Source: Nocardia aurantiaca (GTDB lineage Bacteria > Actinomycetota > Actinomycetes > Mycobacteriales > Mycobacteriaceae). Taken from it: 64,000 nt of DNA. Of this stretch, positions 44,489 through 54,460 are shown piece by piece; position 1 is the stretch's first letter, and each line of letters opens with the position of its first letter. The translations under genes and the position numbers were made by a program. The notes under the pieces were generated by a model. That model made no database searches. It was not told where the DNA came from and saw nothing but the letters and a program-made list of their open reading frames with translations. The stretch lies in contig NZ_WMBB01000003.1 in NCBI RefSeq assembly GCF_009708175.1, positions 124,001 to 188,000 on the forward strand, read 5' to 3'.

Positions 44489-45829
44489 TTCACCGATCGT
44501 GACCGAGCCGCCGTGCGCGGCCACGATTTCCGCGACGATGGCCAGGCCGAGCCCGGATCCGCCGGTGGCGCGGGCGCGGTCGGCGTCCAGCCGCACGAAC
44601 CGGCCGAAAACACGCTCGCGGTCGGCGGCCGGAATGCCTGGCCCATCATCGTCGACGAGCACACGGGCGATGTCACCGTCACGCAGAACCGTCACCGCCA
44701 CCGTGGACCGAGCGTGCGCGGCGGCATTGTCGACGATATTGCGCAGTGCCCGAGCCAGTTTGGGCTGGTCACCCTGGATCCGCACGGGTTCGATGGCGGT
44801 CCGCACCGTGTATCCGCCCCGAGCCCGCAGCGCCGCCGCCTGCGCTCCGGCCAGATCGTCGAGATCCACATCGCCGGTGCGCACCTCGAGTCCGCTCTCA
44901 TCGGCGGCCGCCAGGGTCAGCAGGTCCTCGATGAGGTGGCGCATGCGTTCGGTCTCGGGAAGCAGTGTGCCGTCGATCAATTCGGCGTCCAGCGTCTCCG
45001 GCCGGTCGCGGGCGAGCTCCAGCGCTGCCGTGACCGCCGCCAACGGACTGCGCAGTTCGTGGGAGGCGTCGCCGACGAACCGCCGCTGCGCCGCGTGCCC
45101 GGCCTCGATGCGGGCCAGCATGTCGTTCATGGTCTCGGCGAGCCGGGCGATCTCGTCGCGCGCCACCGGCACCGGCACACGCTCGGACAGCCCGGCCGCG
45201 CCGATGCCCGCCACCCGGCTGCGAATCTCCTCCACGGAGCGCAGCGACCGTCCCACCAGCAAATAGGTGGCCAGCGCGGCCGCCGCGACCACGATGGGCC
45301 CGCCCACCGCGACCAGCACCGCGACCCGCTTCACCGCATGCTCGGCGGATTCGCCGTCGCCGGCGACCAGCACGATGTACCGACCATCCCGTGCGGACAC
45401 GGTGCGACCGGAGACCCGCAAATCCTCGTCGTATGCCGTGACCGGACGCCGCGCGGTCTCCCGCTCGCCCAGGGTGCCCGGATCCAGCAGCGGTGTCGAC
45501 AGCTTCGTATTCGACTCTCGCACGATCCGCCCCTGCGCATCGACAACCTGTACCACCCCGATCTGCCCGGTGACCTCGAACAGGGAATCGGGCAGCTCCG
45601 CGACCGAATTCCGGGCGAGATCACTGGCGATGGCCTCGGCACGGGTGGTCGCCGCCGTATCGATCTCGCGCAGCAGCGACCGATTCAACAGTCCGAGCAT
45701 CGCCGCCGCCGCGATCAGCAATACCGCGCCCACGGTCAGCGCGGACGCGATGGCCGACCGGATCCGCAGACCCCAGCGCGAGGGCCGCGACCATTCCCGG
45801 ATTCGACGCACACCCCCATCATGGGTCAC
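44402..45829 (-). CDS. Sensor histidine kinase
   Basis: 475 residues. First helix about 25-48, extracytoplasmic sensor to about 165, second helix to about 193, then HAMP (SLRSVEEIRSRVAGI). The dimerisation domain has the H-box RRFVGDASHELRSPLAAV with His257. ATPase boxes follow: N (RNIVDNAAAHA), G1 (VDDDGPGIP), F and G2 (GGSGLGLAIV). The GTG start overlaps the TetR stop upstream (GTGA). The 3' end overlaps that of the convergent response regulator by 87 bases, an unusual layout. Confidence 0.94.
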   Translation of the reverse strand: MTHDGGVRRIREWSRPSRWGLRIRSAIASALTVGAVLLIAAAAMLGLLNRSLLREIDTAATTRAEAIASDLARNSVAELPDSLFEVTGQIGVVQVVDAQGRIVRESNTKLSTPLLDPGTLGERETARRPVTAYDEDLRVSGRTVSARDGRYIVLVAGDGESAEHAVKRVAVLVAVGGPIVVAAAALATYLLVGRSLRSVEEIRSRVAGIGAAGLSERVPVPVARDEIARLAETMNDMLARIEAGHAAQRRFVGDASHELRSPLAAVTAALELARDRPETLDAELIDGTLLPETERMRHLIEDLLTLAAADESGLEVRTGDVDLDDLAGAQAAALRARGGYTVRTAIEPVRIQGDQPKLARALRNIVDNAAAHARSTVAVTVLRDGDIARVLVDDDGPGIPAADRERVFGRFVRLDADRARATGGSGLGLAIVAEIVAAHGGSVTIGESPWGGARFVIDLPVAGPVGVDHPVADTP

Positions 45830-46461
45830 CGGCGCACCGGACCCGTTCGGGCCTCGCGGTTCAGCAGTCCGCGATTGACCAGCCCGAGCACCCGCTCCAC
45901 CGCGAAGTCTATGTCGTCACGGGTGGTGGGAAGCGATCCGTCGAGCAGCAGACCGGCCAGTCCGTGGACCGCCGACCAGGCCGCGATGTCGGCCCCCGGT
46001 CGCAGTTCCGGATCCAGCAGTCCGGCATCCTCGGCCTCGTCGAGGACCTGGCCGAGGATGCGATGCGGGTCATCGAAGGGCTTGTCCGCCTGGGTGCCCA
46101 CGGCCGAGTGGGCGCCGAACGCCGTGCGGAACAGCCCGGTCCGGGTCAACGCGAAATCAATGTACGCGGTGCCGACCGCATGCAGCCGGCCGCGCGGATC
46201 GTCGGTGCGGTCGATGCGGCGGCGCATGTCGGCGGCGAGTTCGGCCCGGGCGTGGCGCGAGACCTCGGCGAGCAGCGCCTCGCGATCGGCGAAGTGCCGG
46301 TAGGCGGCCGAATGCGACACCCCCGCCGCACGGGCGACCTCGCGCAGGACCACGCGATCCGGCCCGCCCTCTGCGGCCAGCGCGAGTCCCGCGTCGACCA
46401 GGGCCGCGCGGAGTGCGCCGTGGTGATAGGTCTGGCGGCGGTCCGGGGCGGCTGAGCTCAT
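45826..46461 (-). CDS. TetR family regulator, coupled to the histidine kinase
   Basis: 211 residues from the ATG at 46461. The helix-turn-helix shows LREVARAAGVSHSAAYRHFA, preceded by YHHGALRAALVDAGLAL. The C-terminal part matches TetR_C-type helices with GLLLDG near residue 180. It is translationally coupled to the kinase gene and divergent from the methyltransferase at 46585. The perfect GGTCACAT/ATGTGACC repeat in the divergent region is its probable operator. Confidence 0.9.
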   Translation of the reverse strand: MSSAAPDRRQTYHHGALRAALVDAGLALAAEGGPDRVVLREVARAAGVSHSAAYRHFADREALLAEVSRHARAELAADMRRRIDRTDDPRGRLHAVGTAYIDFALTRTGLFRTAFGAHSAVGTQADKPFDDPHRILGQVLDEAEDAGLLDPELRPGADIAAWSAVHGLAGLLLDGSLPTTRDDIDFAVERVLGLVNRGLLNREARTGPVRR

Positions 46462-46499
46462 GCCGTCAGGATCGCATATTCGGCGAAAATGTTGACGCC

Positions 46500-46532
46500 G
46501 GTCACATGGAATAGCATACTCGTAGATGTGAC
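46500..46532. promoter_or_regulatory. Operator/promoter between TetR and methyltransferase genes
   Basis: GGTCACAT (46500-46507) and ATGTGACC (46525-46532) are perfect arms separated by 17 bases. TTGACG at 46492 is spaced 17 bases from CATACT at 46515, a plausible promoter for the methyltransferase lying across the repeat. A TetR dimer binding here would block it. Confidence 0.55.
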
Positions 46533-46584
46533 CAATGGAAACTTCTCCGGTCCGCAACCCGGCCTTCGAATGAAAAGTGCTGAT

Positions 46585-47400
46585 ATGAGCAACATTTCGA
46601 TCGATACCCCGTACTCCTCCGGCACTTCCCGCGTCGACATCGGCAGGGCCCTGGTCGCGGCCGGGCGCGATCTCGACCGGTTACAGCTCGCCGATCTCGC
46701 GCTGGTGGAGGACTTCCACACCATGGGCCGGATAGCCACGGGCGCGCTGGCGGAACTCGCCGGTCTCACGCCGGCGACCCGGGTACTCGACGCCGGGAGC
46801 GGAATCGGCGGCACCGCGCGCTACGTCGCGCAGACCTACGGCTGCCAGGTGACCGCGGTCGATCTGACCGAGGACTACTGCGAGACGGCGCGCTGGCTCA
46901 ATCGGATTGTCGGACTGGATGATCGGATCTCCGTGCGGCAGGGCGACGTCACGAACCTGCCTTTCGCAGACGACAGCTTCGATGTCGCCTTCAGTCAGCA
47001 CGTGCAGATGAACATCGCCGACAAGTACCGGCTGTATCTCGAAGCGCACCGGGTACTGAAAGTCGGTGGTCTGCTTGCCATCTGGGACATCACCGCCGCC
47101 CCCGGCGGTTCCCCCGACTATCCGCTGCCGTGGGCCGATCGGCCGGACCAGAGTCACCTGGTGACCCCGGACGAGCTGCGCATCGCACTGGAGCGGTCGG
47201 GTTTCGCCATCGACCGGTGGGACGACCTCACCGATCAGGCCACCACCATCATGCGGGCCGTCCTGGCCGCACCGCCGAATCCCGTTGGGCTACAGGCCTT
47301 CGTCGCGAACTTCCCGGAGAAGATCGCGAACCTGACCCAGGCGCTCGCCGACGGCAGGTTGCGCGCCATCCGAGGCATCGCCCGGACTCTCGAGCCATAG
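46585..47400 (+). CDS. Class I SAM-dependent methyltransferase
   Basis: 271 residues. VLDAGSGIGGTARYVAQTYG is SAM motif I, VTAVDLTEDYCETA follows, then LPFADDSFDVAFSQHVQMNI and HRVLKVGGLLAIWDIT. This fits small-molecule methyltransferases related to the sarcosine/dimethylglycine or UbiE groups. The start could be 46585, 46570 or a GTG at 46528; 46585 gives the length usual for the family. It is divergent from the TetR gene and probably its target. Substrate unknown. Confidence 0.85.
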   Translation: MSNISIDTPYSSGTSRVDIGRALVAAGRDLDRLQLADLALVEDFHTMGRIATGALAELAGLTPATRVLDAGSGIGGTARYVAQTYGCQVTAVDLTEDYCETARWLNRIVGLDDRISVRQGDVTNLPFADDSFDVAFSQHVQMNIADKYRLYLEAHRVLKVGGLLAIWDITAAPGGSPDYPLPWADRPDQSHLVTPDELRIALERSGFAIDRWDDLTDQATTIMRAVLAAPPNPVGLQAFVANFPEKIANLTQALADGRLRAIRGIARTLEP

Positions 47401-47406
47401 GCTCGC

Positions 47407-47430
47407 GGCCCCGGTGAATTCACCGGGGCC
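47407..47430. terminator. Bidirectional terminator palindrome
   Basis: GGCCCCGGTGAA and its exact complement make a 24-base palindrome between the convergent methyltransferase (stop at 47400) and P450 (stop at 47450). Confidence 0.65.
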
Positions 47431-47449
47431 CCGTGCCCGGAGAACCTGG

Positions 47450-48628
47450 TCAGCGCAGCGCGACCGTGGTGGGCAGGCTGGCGAAGCCACGGTTGTTCGA
47501 GGCGTGGATGCGCATGAGGCCCGCCGGGTCGACGTCGAAATCTGCTACGCGGGAGGCGATTTCCCGCAGCGCGGTCCGCAGCTCCAGCAGCGCCAGGTTG
47601 GAGCCGAGGCAGTGGTGGCGGCCACTGCCGAAGACCAGGGAGGCGGAGGTGTCGCGGCCCAGGTCGAAGGTGTCCGGGTCGGCGAAGACCTCCGGATCGC
47701 GGTTGGCCGATCCGGTGATGAGCAGGATGCGGGCGTCGGCGGGGATGGTGACACCGTGCAGTTCGACCGGTTCGGTGGTGGTGCGCAGCTGGGTCTGAGT
47801 GGCGGGGTCCCACCGCATGGCCTCGGCGATCCAGTCGTCGATGCGGCCGTCGAGCGCCTGGCGGCGCTGCTCCGGATGCAGCCAGGCAGCGTGCCAGGCA
47901 TTGCCGAAGGTGAGCATGCTGGTCTCGATCCCCGCGCCGACCAGCAGGATGAGGACGCCGACGATCTCCTCGGGGGTGAGCCGGTCGTCGCCGTCGGCGG
48001 CGTCGAGCAGGCCGGAAAGCAGATCCTCCTGCCGGGACTTGCTGCGCTCGATGGTCAGCTCGGTGTAGTAGCCCACCAGCGCGCCGATGGCCTGCATGGC
48101 CTCGGGCCGCAGATCGGTGGACTCCTCCTCGGTGTACATGATCTCCATGCCGAGCTTGCGCAGCATCTCCCGATCCTCCTCGGGCACGCCCACCAGCTCG
48201 GAGATCACCTCGGTCGGAAACGGCCCGGCGAACTCGGCCATGAGATCGAAACTGCCGCGCTCCAGCAGCGGTTCCAGCAGGCCGATCGCGATCTCACGCA
48301 GCCGCGGCTGGAGCGACTGCACCCGGTGCGCGGTGAACGCGCGCGCCACCAGGCCGCGCAGCCGGGTGTGCTTGGGCGGGTCCATGGCGACGAAGGAGAA
48401 GAACCGCTCGGCCTGCGGTCCCCAGAAGGCCGGTTCCATGCGCAGCCCGTTCACGCTGGAGAAACGGTCCGAATCGCGGAGTGCGGCAAGCACGTCGGCG
48501 TGGCGCGAGAAGGCCCAGAAGTCATCGGTGTCGTTCCGGTAGACCGGGGCCTCGCTACGCAACCTGGCATAGTAAGGATAAGGATCGGCATGGACATCGA
48601 AATCGAACGGGCTATAGCGCAACTGCAT
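47450..48628 (-). CDS. Cytochrome P450
   Basis: 392 residues from the ATG at 48628 (MQLRYSPFDFDVHADPYPYY). Diagnostic motifs are the I-helix LVGAGIETS, the K-helix EAMRW with its ExxR arginine, and the heme loop FGSGRHHCLGSNLALLE, with the Cys thiolate ligand. It is a soluble bacterial class I enzyme needing a ferredoxin and reductase; neither is encoded nearby. Natural substrate unknown. It is divergent from the DUF574 methyltransferase at 48736. Confidence 0.94.
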   Translation of the reverse strand: MQLRYSPFDFDVHADPYPYYARLRSEAPVYRNDTDDFWAFSRHADVLAALRDSDRFSSVNGLRMEPAFWGPQAERFFSFVAMDPPKHTRLRGLVARAFTAHRVQSLQPRLREIAIGLLEPLLERGSFDLMAEFAGPFPTEVISELVGVPEEDREMLRKLGMEIMYTEEESTDLRPEAMQAIGALVGYYTELTIERSKSRQEDLLSGLLDAADGDDRLTPEEIVGVLILLVGAGIETSMLTFGNAWHAAWLHPEQRRQALDGRIDDWIAEAMRWDPATQTQLRTTTEPVELHGVTIPADARILLITGSANRDPEVFADPDTFDLGRDTSASLVFGSGRHHCLGSNLALLELRTALREIASRVADFDVDPAGLMRIHASNNRGFASLPTTVALR

Positions 48629-48735
48629 GACGAACCTTCCGGCAATGCCGCGGAGCGGGGGGCGGGCCTGACCGCTACCGATCCGCAACTGGAGCTGACA
48701 TAGTGAAACAGTAGCCGAAAAGGATTGGGAGCGTT

Positions 48736-49548
48736 GTGAACTCGGATTCAGCGGCGGAGCGCGTCGACACCACCAAACCGCATCCGGCCCGCCGGTACGA
48801 CTATTGGCTGGGCGGCAAGGACAACTTCCCCGCCGATCGCGAGTCCGCCGACGCGGTAGCCGAGGCCTTCCCCACCGTGCAGCTGTCCGCGGTGGAGAAT
48901 CGGAACTTCCTGCGTCGGGCCGCCGCCTACCTGACCGGCGAGGCGGGCATACGGCAGTTCCTGGATATCGGCTCGGGCCTGCCGACCGCGGGCAATGTGC
49001 ACGAGATCGCGCAGGGCATCGCCCCGGAATCGCGCATCGTCTACGTCGACAACGATCCGATCGTGCAGGTGCACGCCCGCGATCTGCTCAACAGCTCCGC
49101 CGAGGGCAGGACCGCGTATCTCGACGCCGACCTACGCGACCCGCAGCACATCCTCGCGCACCCGGACCTGCGTTCCACCCTCGATCTGAGCCGGCCGGTC
49201 GCGCTCATGGTGGTGGCGGTCGCGCACTTCATGACCGACGATGACCGGCCCTACGAGCTGGTCCGCCAACTCACCGACGCGCTCGCTCCCGGCAGCTACC
49301 TGGTCATGTCGCATGCCACCAACGACTACATGGACGAACACGATCTGGCCCGCTCCGCCGAGGCCAACGTGCGCAGCGGCGTGCCGTTCCAATTGCGCTC
49401 CAGCGCCGAATTCGCCAAGTTCTTCGACGGTTTCACCCTGATTCCCCCCGGCATCACCGCCGTCACCCTCTGGCGACCCGAGGAGTACCGTCCGCATCCG
49501 CGCCCCGAGGCGGTGTCCATGCTGGGCGCGGTGGGTCACATTGCCTGA
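48736..49548 (+). CDS. DUF574 family SAM-dependent methyltransferase
   Basis: 270 residues from a GTG. RRYDYWLGGKDNFPADRESA, QFLDIGSGLPT, IVYVDNDPIVQVHARDLL and LAPGSYLVMSHAT place it in the same family as the 7421-8230 protein, with which it is alignable along its full length. It is divergent from the P450 gene with about 107 bases between starts, so the two may be co-regulated in a modification pathway. That is inference. Confidence 0.9.
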   Translation: MNSDSAAERVDTTKPHPARRYDYWLGGKDNFPADRESADAVAEAFPTVQLSAVENRNFLRRAAAYLTGEAGIRQFLDIGSGLPTAGNVHEIAQGIAPESRIVYVDNDPIVQVHARDLLNSSAEGRTAYLDADLRDPQHILAHPDLRSTLDLSRPVALMVVAVAHFMTDDDRPYELVRQLTDALAPGSYLVMSHATNDYMDEHDLARSAEANVRSGVPFQLRSSAEFAKFFDGFTLIPPGITAVTLWRPEEYRPHPRPEAVSMLGAVGHIA

Positions 49549-50028
49549 TCGGGCAACCCGCCTGCTATCGGATGTCGAACGGGCCGTTGACCTTTCGTCC
49601 ACGACCCGCCCACGGCGCGGGCCCGCTCAGAGGCTACCGATGTGCTCGGAGCACCCGGCGGGTCCGCGCGAGGAGCACGCGCAGTTGCACCGACTCGCGG
49701 CACACCATCACCACGACCACGCCCTCGCAACTTTTGTGCGCACGAACCAGGTGGGCGAGGCTATCGCCGTTGACCAGGAGGCCCAGCAGTCGGCCGAACC
49801 GCTTCCGCGACAGTCCCGGGTTCCGGTGCGGGACAGCCGGGTTCGGCCATGAACTGCTCGAGGCGCGCCAGATGGCGGACAACGTGATCAGCGTCATAGT
49901 CCCCCACGGTCTAGCTCACACCGCGCGATCTTCTCCGAGCGGCCGCCTCCCGGACCAGTCATCCCGCTCCCGACCGAGATAGCCTGGGCGCTGCCCCACC
50001 ACGCCACCGACACCAGGAGGATCCGTCC
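49549..50028. other. Gene-free interval
   Basis: About 480 bases. A minus-strand frame at 49634-49897 (87 codons, ending VLLARTRRVLRAHR) is the best coding candidate, but it lacks a ribosome site and known motifs. A purine-rich CAGGAGGATC just before 50029 is the ribosome site of the MurG-like gene. Confidence 0.4.
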
Positions 50029-51237
50029 ATGCCGAAACCCGCCGCCGACCGCGCCCCGATCCTGCAGCGGCTGCGCGACCGTGGCCGGGTGCGCGTGATC
50101 GTCGCCGGTGGCGGCACGGGCGGCCACACCTATCCGGCGGTGGCGGCCGTGCGGGCGCTGCGAGATCTGGCGGCCGAGGCCGGAGCGGCGGCCGAGGTCC
50201 TGTGGGTCGGCGTGCCCGACAGCCTGGAGCAGCGGGTCGCGGCCGAGAACGACATCGCGTTCACCGGCATCAAGGCCGGAAAGCTGCGCCGCGACCGGAA
50301 TCCGCTCAAAATGCTCAACAAGGACAATGCGCGAGACGCGCTGCGCGTGCCGGTCAGCGTCCTCACCGCCCAGCGCGTGGTGCGCCGGTTCCGGCCGGAC
50401 GCGGTGCTGTGCACCGGCGGTTACGTGTGCGCCCCGATCGGGATGGCCGCGGCCCTGCGCCGGCGGCCGCTGGTGATCCATGAGCAGACCACCGGCATCG
50501 GTAAGGCCAATTTGCTGCTCGCCCGGATGGCCGACCGCATCGCGCTCAGCTCCGAGGCCTCGATCGACCTGCTGCCCGCCCGGGTCCGGAGCCGGGCCCT
50601 GGTCACCGGCAATCCCATTCGGCCGACCCTGGGCGCCGGCGACCCGGCCGCGGCGGTGAAGGCCCTCGACTGGGAGGGCTACACTCCCGGCCTGCCGACC
50701 GTCTACATCACCGGCGGCGCACAGGGCGCGGTGCAGATCAACGACCTCATCCGGGAACTGCTGCCCGAACTCCTGCACTCCGCCAATGTGATTCACCAAT
50801 GCGGACGGCTGTCCTACCAGCAGGTCCGCGACCACGCCGCCGGGCTCCCGGCGGACGTGCGCGGACGCTACCTGGTGCGCGAATTCATCGGACCCGAGCT
50901 GCCCGACGTGCTCGCGCTCACCGATGTGGTCGTATCCCGTTCCGGCGCAGGGACTCTCGCCGAGCTCACCACCCTGGGCAAGCCCTCGGTGCTGATTCCG
51001 TATCCGCATTCGGTCGGCGGCGAGCAGATCCGCAACGCCCGAATCCTGGCCGACCACAACGCGGCCCGCGCGCTCGTGGGCGACGATGCCACGGTGGCCA
51101 ACCTGCGCACCGCACTCACCGAGTTGCTCACCGAATCTGATTCCCGCGCAGCGGTTTCCGCTGCGGCGAAGGCGCTGGGCCACCCGCGCGCCGCCGAGGA
51201 CCTGGCGCTGACCGTACTGGATCTGGCGACCCGCTGA
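50029..51237 (+). CDS. MurG-like glycosyltransferase (GT28), isolated paralogue
   Basis: 402 residues with a strong AGGAGGA ribosome site. The N-terminal GGGTGGHTYPAVAAVRAL is the MurG G-loop; VLCTGGYVCAPIGMAA, HEQTTGIGKANLLLARMAD, GGAQGAVQIN and SRSGAGTLAELTTLGKPSVL follow the MurG order. MurG adds GlcNAc to lipid I on the cytosolic face. This copy is not within a division/cell wall cluster and departs from the usual GGSQGA and HEQN motifs (GGAQGA, HEQT), so it may act on a different lipid or sugar acceptor. Confidence 0.85.
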   Translation: MPKPAADRAPILQRLRDRGRVRVIVAGGGTGGHTYPAVAAVRALRDLAAEAGAAAEVLWVGVPDSLEQRVAAENDIAFTGIKAGKLRRDRNPLKMLNKDNARDALRVPVSVLTAQRVVRRFRPDAVLCTGGYVCAPIGMAAALRRRPLVIHEQTTGIGKANLLLARMADRIALSSEASIDLLPARVRSRALVTGNPIRPTLGAGDPAAAVKALDWEGYTPGLPTVYITGGAQGAVQINDLIRELLPELLHSANVIHQCGRLSYQQVRDHAAGLPADVRGRYLVREFIGPELPDVLALTDVVVSRSGAGTLAELTTLGKPSVLIPYPHSVGGEQIRNARILADHNAARALVGDDATVANLRTALTELLTESDSRAAVSAAAKALGHPRAAEDLALTVLDLATR

Positions 51238-51390
51238 GCACTCACTCGCTTCAGACCCTATACGCGGCGACCTCGGTAATGGGAGTGATGTTCGCGACCC
51301 GCGGCGGCTCCGGAGACCAGGTAGTGTCGGAAGTGTCGGCAAGCCCGCGGTTACCCAGAGGGCTTGCTATTCCGAGAGATTGGAGATGCC

Positions 51391-51738
51391 ATGCAAATCC
51401 AGGTCTTCGCCGACAAGCACATCGGCGGCGGCGCGATCGCCCAGGAAGCAACCGACATCATCGCTTCGATCCTGGATCGATTCGCTGATCACCTCACCCG
51501 GGTCGAAGCCCACATCACCGACGTGAACGGCCACAAGGGCGGCTCCGAGGACAAGAAGTGCACCCTCGAGGCGCGGCCGAAGGGCCAGCCACCGGTGGCG
51601 ACCACCCACCGCGCGGCCACCGCCGAGGATGCCTACACCGGAGCGGCCGACAGCATGGCTCATCTGCTCGACAGCAGGTTCGGGCGTCTACACCACGCCA
51701 AGGGCGGCGAATCGATCCGCCACCTGGTGGCGGACTGA
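51391..51738 (+). CDS. RaiA/HPF-like ribosome-associated protein (short form)
   Basis: 115 residues; GGAGATG precedes the ATG. MQIQVFADKHIGGGAIAQEA opens a beta-alpha-beta-beta-beta-alpha pattern with FADHLTRVEAHITDVNGHKG, KKCTLEARPKGQPPVATTHR and AYTGAADSMAHLLDSRF. This resembles the S30AE (RaiA/HPF) fold that binds the 30S subunit in stress. The C-terminal dimerisation domain of long HPF is absent. It could also be a divergent stress protein of this fold. Confidence 0.7.
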   Translation: MQIQVFADKHIGGGAIAQEATDIIASILDRFADHLTRVEAHITDVNGHKGGSEDKKCTLEARPKGQPPVATTHRAATAEDAYTGAADSMAHLLDSRFGRLHHAKGGESIRHLVAD

Positions 51739-51754
51739 GAGTCGGCCGACTCTC
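51737..51754. terminator. Palindrome after the RaiA-like gene
   Basis: GAGAGTCGGCCGACTCTC is an 18-base perfect palindrome beginning inside the stop codon. It lies between convergent genes and may terminate transcription, although it has no loop or T tract. Confidence 0.4.
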
Positions 51755-51846
51755 GAACTCTCGGGGGCGCCCCCTGAAATCCCGATGAAGGCCGAGGATC
51801 TTCGCCCGAGGGCCCCCACCTTCGAAACTCGGCGGGGGTGAATCAA

Positions 51847-52707
51847 TCACGGAAGAAGCCCGAGGCGGCGTGCCCGCACGACCGCCTCGTGGCGGCTATG
51901 CGCGCCGAGTTTGGTCATGGCGCTACGCAGATAGCTCTTGACCGTTTCCGGCCGCACCGAAAGTCGCTGTGCGGCTTCCAGATTCGTACAGCCCAGTGCG
52001 ATGTGGGCGAGTACGTCCAGTTCCCGGGGCGCGAGACTCACCGCCTCGTCCGGCGCCGCGACGCCCGACACCAGGCGCGCGAGCTTCTCCGTCATTTCGC
52101 GCAGGCGCATGCGCGCCGTGGCGTCGGAGACCGCCTGGGAGATGCCGCGCAGTTCCGCGTGCAAATCCCGAAGCTGTTCGGTGACAATGGTATTCGCGTT
52201 GGAAACAGCTTCCCGCGCGAAGGTCAGGCGCAGCCGCCGATCGACTTCGTCGCGGATCGCCAGTTCCATGGCGAGCCGCCGTCCGGCCTGCATCATCTCG
52301 TCCGCGATGCGGTCGCCGATGACCCCCGAGTCCCGGTTGGCCACGTAGATCACGGCCCTCGCCTCGCCCTTCACCACCACCGGCACCGCCACCACCGCGC
52401 GCAGGCCCTCCCCGAGAACGGGTCCGTCGTAGTGATGGGTGATGGTGGAGGCCGAGCGATAGTCCGATACCGAGTGCGGTCTGCCGGTCGCCACCGCCGA
52501 GCCTCCCAGCCCCGAACTGCGCGCCACGACCAGCCCCCGCATGCTATTGGTGCGGGTGCCGACGAACTCACTGAGAATCAGCGTGCCCGCGCGCACCTCG
52601 CCACCGAAGACGACCGGAAGCTTGCTGACGGAGGCGAGAGTGCGCAGCTCAGAGCGCAGAGCATCACCGTCGCTGGGGCGCAGGAGCCCGTCGGCGGCCG
52701 AAGTCAT
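51847..52707 (-). CDS. GAF-LuxR transcriptional regulator
   Basis: 286 residues. Residues about 10-160 form a GAF-like sensor ([22 protein letters not shown], then a helical linker). The C-terminal LuxR helix-turn-helix has [27 protein letters not shown] with [13 protein letters not shown]. Only 55 bases separate its start from the divergent acyl-CoA synthetase gene, so control of that operon is likely. No receiver domain, so it is not a two-component partner. Confidence 0.88.
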   Translation of the reverse strand: MTSAADGLLRPSDGDALRSELRTLASVSKLPVVFGGEVRAGTLILSEFVGTRTNSMRGLVVARSSGLGGSAVATGRPHSVSDYRSASTITHHYDGPVLGEGLRAVVAVPVVVKGEARAVIYVANRDSGVIGDRIADEMMQAGRRLAMELAIRDEVDRRLRLTFAREAVSNANTIVTEQLRDLHAELRGISQAVSDATARMRLREMTEKLARLVSGVAAPDEAVSLAPRELDVLAHIALGCTNLEAAQRLSVRPETVKSYLRSAMTKLGAHSRHEAVVRARRLGLLP

Positions 52708-52762
52708 CGGTCAGCCCCTTTCGGGGGTAGTCGGGGGTCAGTGTGACGTAGATCCTACTGGT

Positions 52763-54460
52763 GTGAGCGAGAGCACGGGCCGACACGAAGCGACGGACCA
52801 CCCCGCCGGCGCTGCGGCGAGCTACCCCACAGGGGCGAGCTATACCTTCGGGGTCTGGGACGCCCCATTGCTGGGCGACACCATCGGAGCCAACCTGGAT
52901 CGGACCGCGGCCGCGCATCCGGACCGCGAGGCCCTCGTCGACTACACCACCGACACCCGCTGGACCTACCGCGAGTTCAACGCGGAGGTGAACGCGCTGG
53001 CGCTGGGCCTGCTGGCCGCCGGGATCAGCAAGGGCGACCGGGTCGGCATCTGGGCGCCGAACTGCCCACAGTGGACGCTGACCCAGTACGCGACCGCCAA
53101 GATCGGCGCGATCCTGGTCAATATCAATCCTGCCTACCGGGCCCATGAGCTGCGCTACGTGCTGCGCCAGGCCGGGATCCGGCTGCTGGTCGCGGCGCCG
53201 TCGTTCAAGACCTCCGACTACGCGGCCCTGATCGCCGAGGTGCGGCCGGAATGCCCGGAGCTCGATGAGGTGGTGTTACTGGACAGCATCGAATGGTGCG
53301 GGCTGTTCGACACCGGCCGGGCCGCGAATCCGGACCTGCTGACGGCGGCGCAGTCGGCGCTGTCCACCGACGATCCCATCAATATCCAATACACTTCCGG
53401 CACAACAGGTTTCCCCAAGGGCGCGACGCTGAGCCACCACAATATCCTCAACAACGGCTATTTCGTGGGCGAGCTGTGCGGCTACACCGAACAGGACCGG
53501 ATCTGCATTCCGGTGCCCTTCTACCATTGCTTCGGCATGGTCATGGGCAATCTGGCCGCCACCACGCACGGCGCGGCCATGGTGATTCCGGCCCCGGCCT
53601 TCGAACCGCGCGCCACCCTGGAAGCCGTTGCGGCCGAGCGCTGCACCTCCCTGTACGGGGTGCCGACCATGTTCATCGCCGAACTGGCCGATCCGGAATT
53701 CGACACCTACGATCTGTCCTCGCTGCGCACCGGCATCATGGCCGGGTCGCCGTGCCCGGTGGAGGTGATGAAGCAGGTCATCGAGCGTATGGGCATGCGT
53801 GAGGTGAGCATCTGCTACGGCATGACCGAAACCTCCCCGGTCTCGACCCAGACCCGCCGCGACGATTCGCTGGTGCAGCGCACCGCCACCGTGGGCCGGG
53901 CCGGGCCCCATATCGAGGTGAAGATCGTGGACCCGGTGACCGGGGTGACCGTGCCGCGCGGCGCGGCCGGTGAACTGTGCACCCGCGGGTATTCGGTCAT
54001 GCTCGGCTATTGGGGCGAACCGGAGAAGACCGCCGAGACCATCGACGCCGCGCGCTGGATGCACACCGGCGACCTGGCCACCATGGACGACGAGGGCTAC
54101 GTGGCCATCACCGGCCGCATCAAGGACATGGTCATCCGCGGCGGCGAGAACATCTATCCGCGCGAGATCGAGGAATTCCTCTACACCCATCCCGACATCG
54201 TCGACGCCCAGGTGATCGGCGTGCCCGACGCCAAGTACGGCGAGGAGCTGATGGCCTGGATCCGATTGCGGCCGGACGCAACGCCTTTGACCGCCGAGAG
54301 CCTGCGCGAGTTCTGTGCCGGCCGGCTCGCCCACTTCAAGATTCCCCGCTATGTGCACCTCGTCGACGAATTCCCGATGACGGTGACCGGCAAAATCCGC
54401 AAGGTCGAGATGCGCGAGATCGGCGCACGACTGCTCGGCCTGATCGAGGAGCAGAAATGA
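52763..54460 (+). CDS. AMP-forming acyl-CoA synthetase, FadD35-like
   Basis: 565 residues from GTG. P-loop [31 protein letters not shown], the hinge-side [20 protein letters not shown] with [19 protein letters not shown], and the catalytic Lys in [12 protein letters not shown] are complete. Overall it resembles mycobacterial FadD35, which activates fatty acids to acyl-CoA. Its stop overlaps the next synthetase (ATGA). Chain-length preference is not readable. Confidence 0.92.
   Translation: MSESTGRHEATDHPAGAAASYPTGASYTFGVWDAPLLGDTIGANLDRTAAAHPDREALVDYTTDTRWTYREFNAEVNALALGLLAAGISKGDRVGIWAPNCPQWTLTQYATAKIGAILVNINPAYRAHELRYVLRQAGIRLLVAAPSFKTSDYAALIAEVRPECPELDEVVLLDSIEWCGLFDTGRAANPDLLTAAQSALSTDDPINIQYTSGTTGFPKGATLSHHNILNNGYFVGELCGYTEQDRICIPVPFYHCFGMVMGNLAATTHGAAMVIPAPAFEPRATLEAVAAERCTSLYGVPTMFIAELADPEFDTYDLSSLRTGIMAGSPCPVEVMKQVIERMGMREVSICYGMTETSPVSTQTRRDDSLVQRTATVGRAGPHIEVKIVDPVTGVTVPRGAAGELCTRGYSVMLGYWGEPEKTAETIDAARWMHTGDLATMDDEGYVAITGRIKDMVIRGGENIYPREIEEFLYTHPDIVDAQVIGVPDAKYGEELMAWIRLRPDATPLTAESLREFCAGRLAHFKIPRYVHLVDEFPMTVTGKIRKVEMREIGARLLGLIEEQK

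Noticed and set aside
41429..51237. Division/cell-wall (dcw) cluster based on FtsW-like and MurG-like genes
   Set aside because: The two genes are 7 kb apart with unrelated genes between and none of murC, murD, mraY or ftsZ is present.
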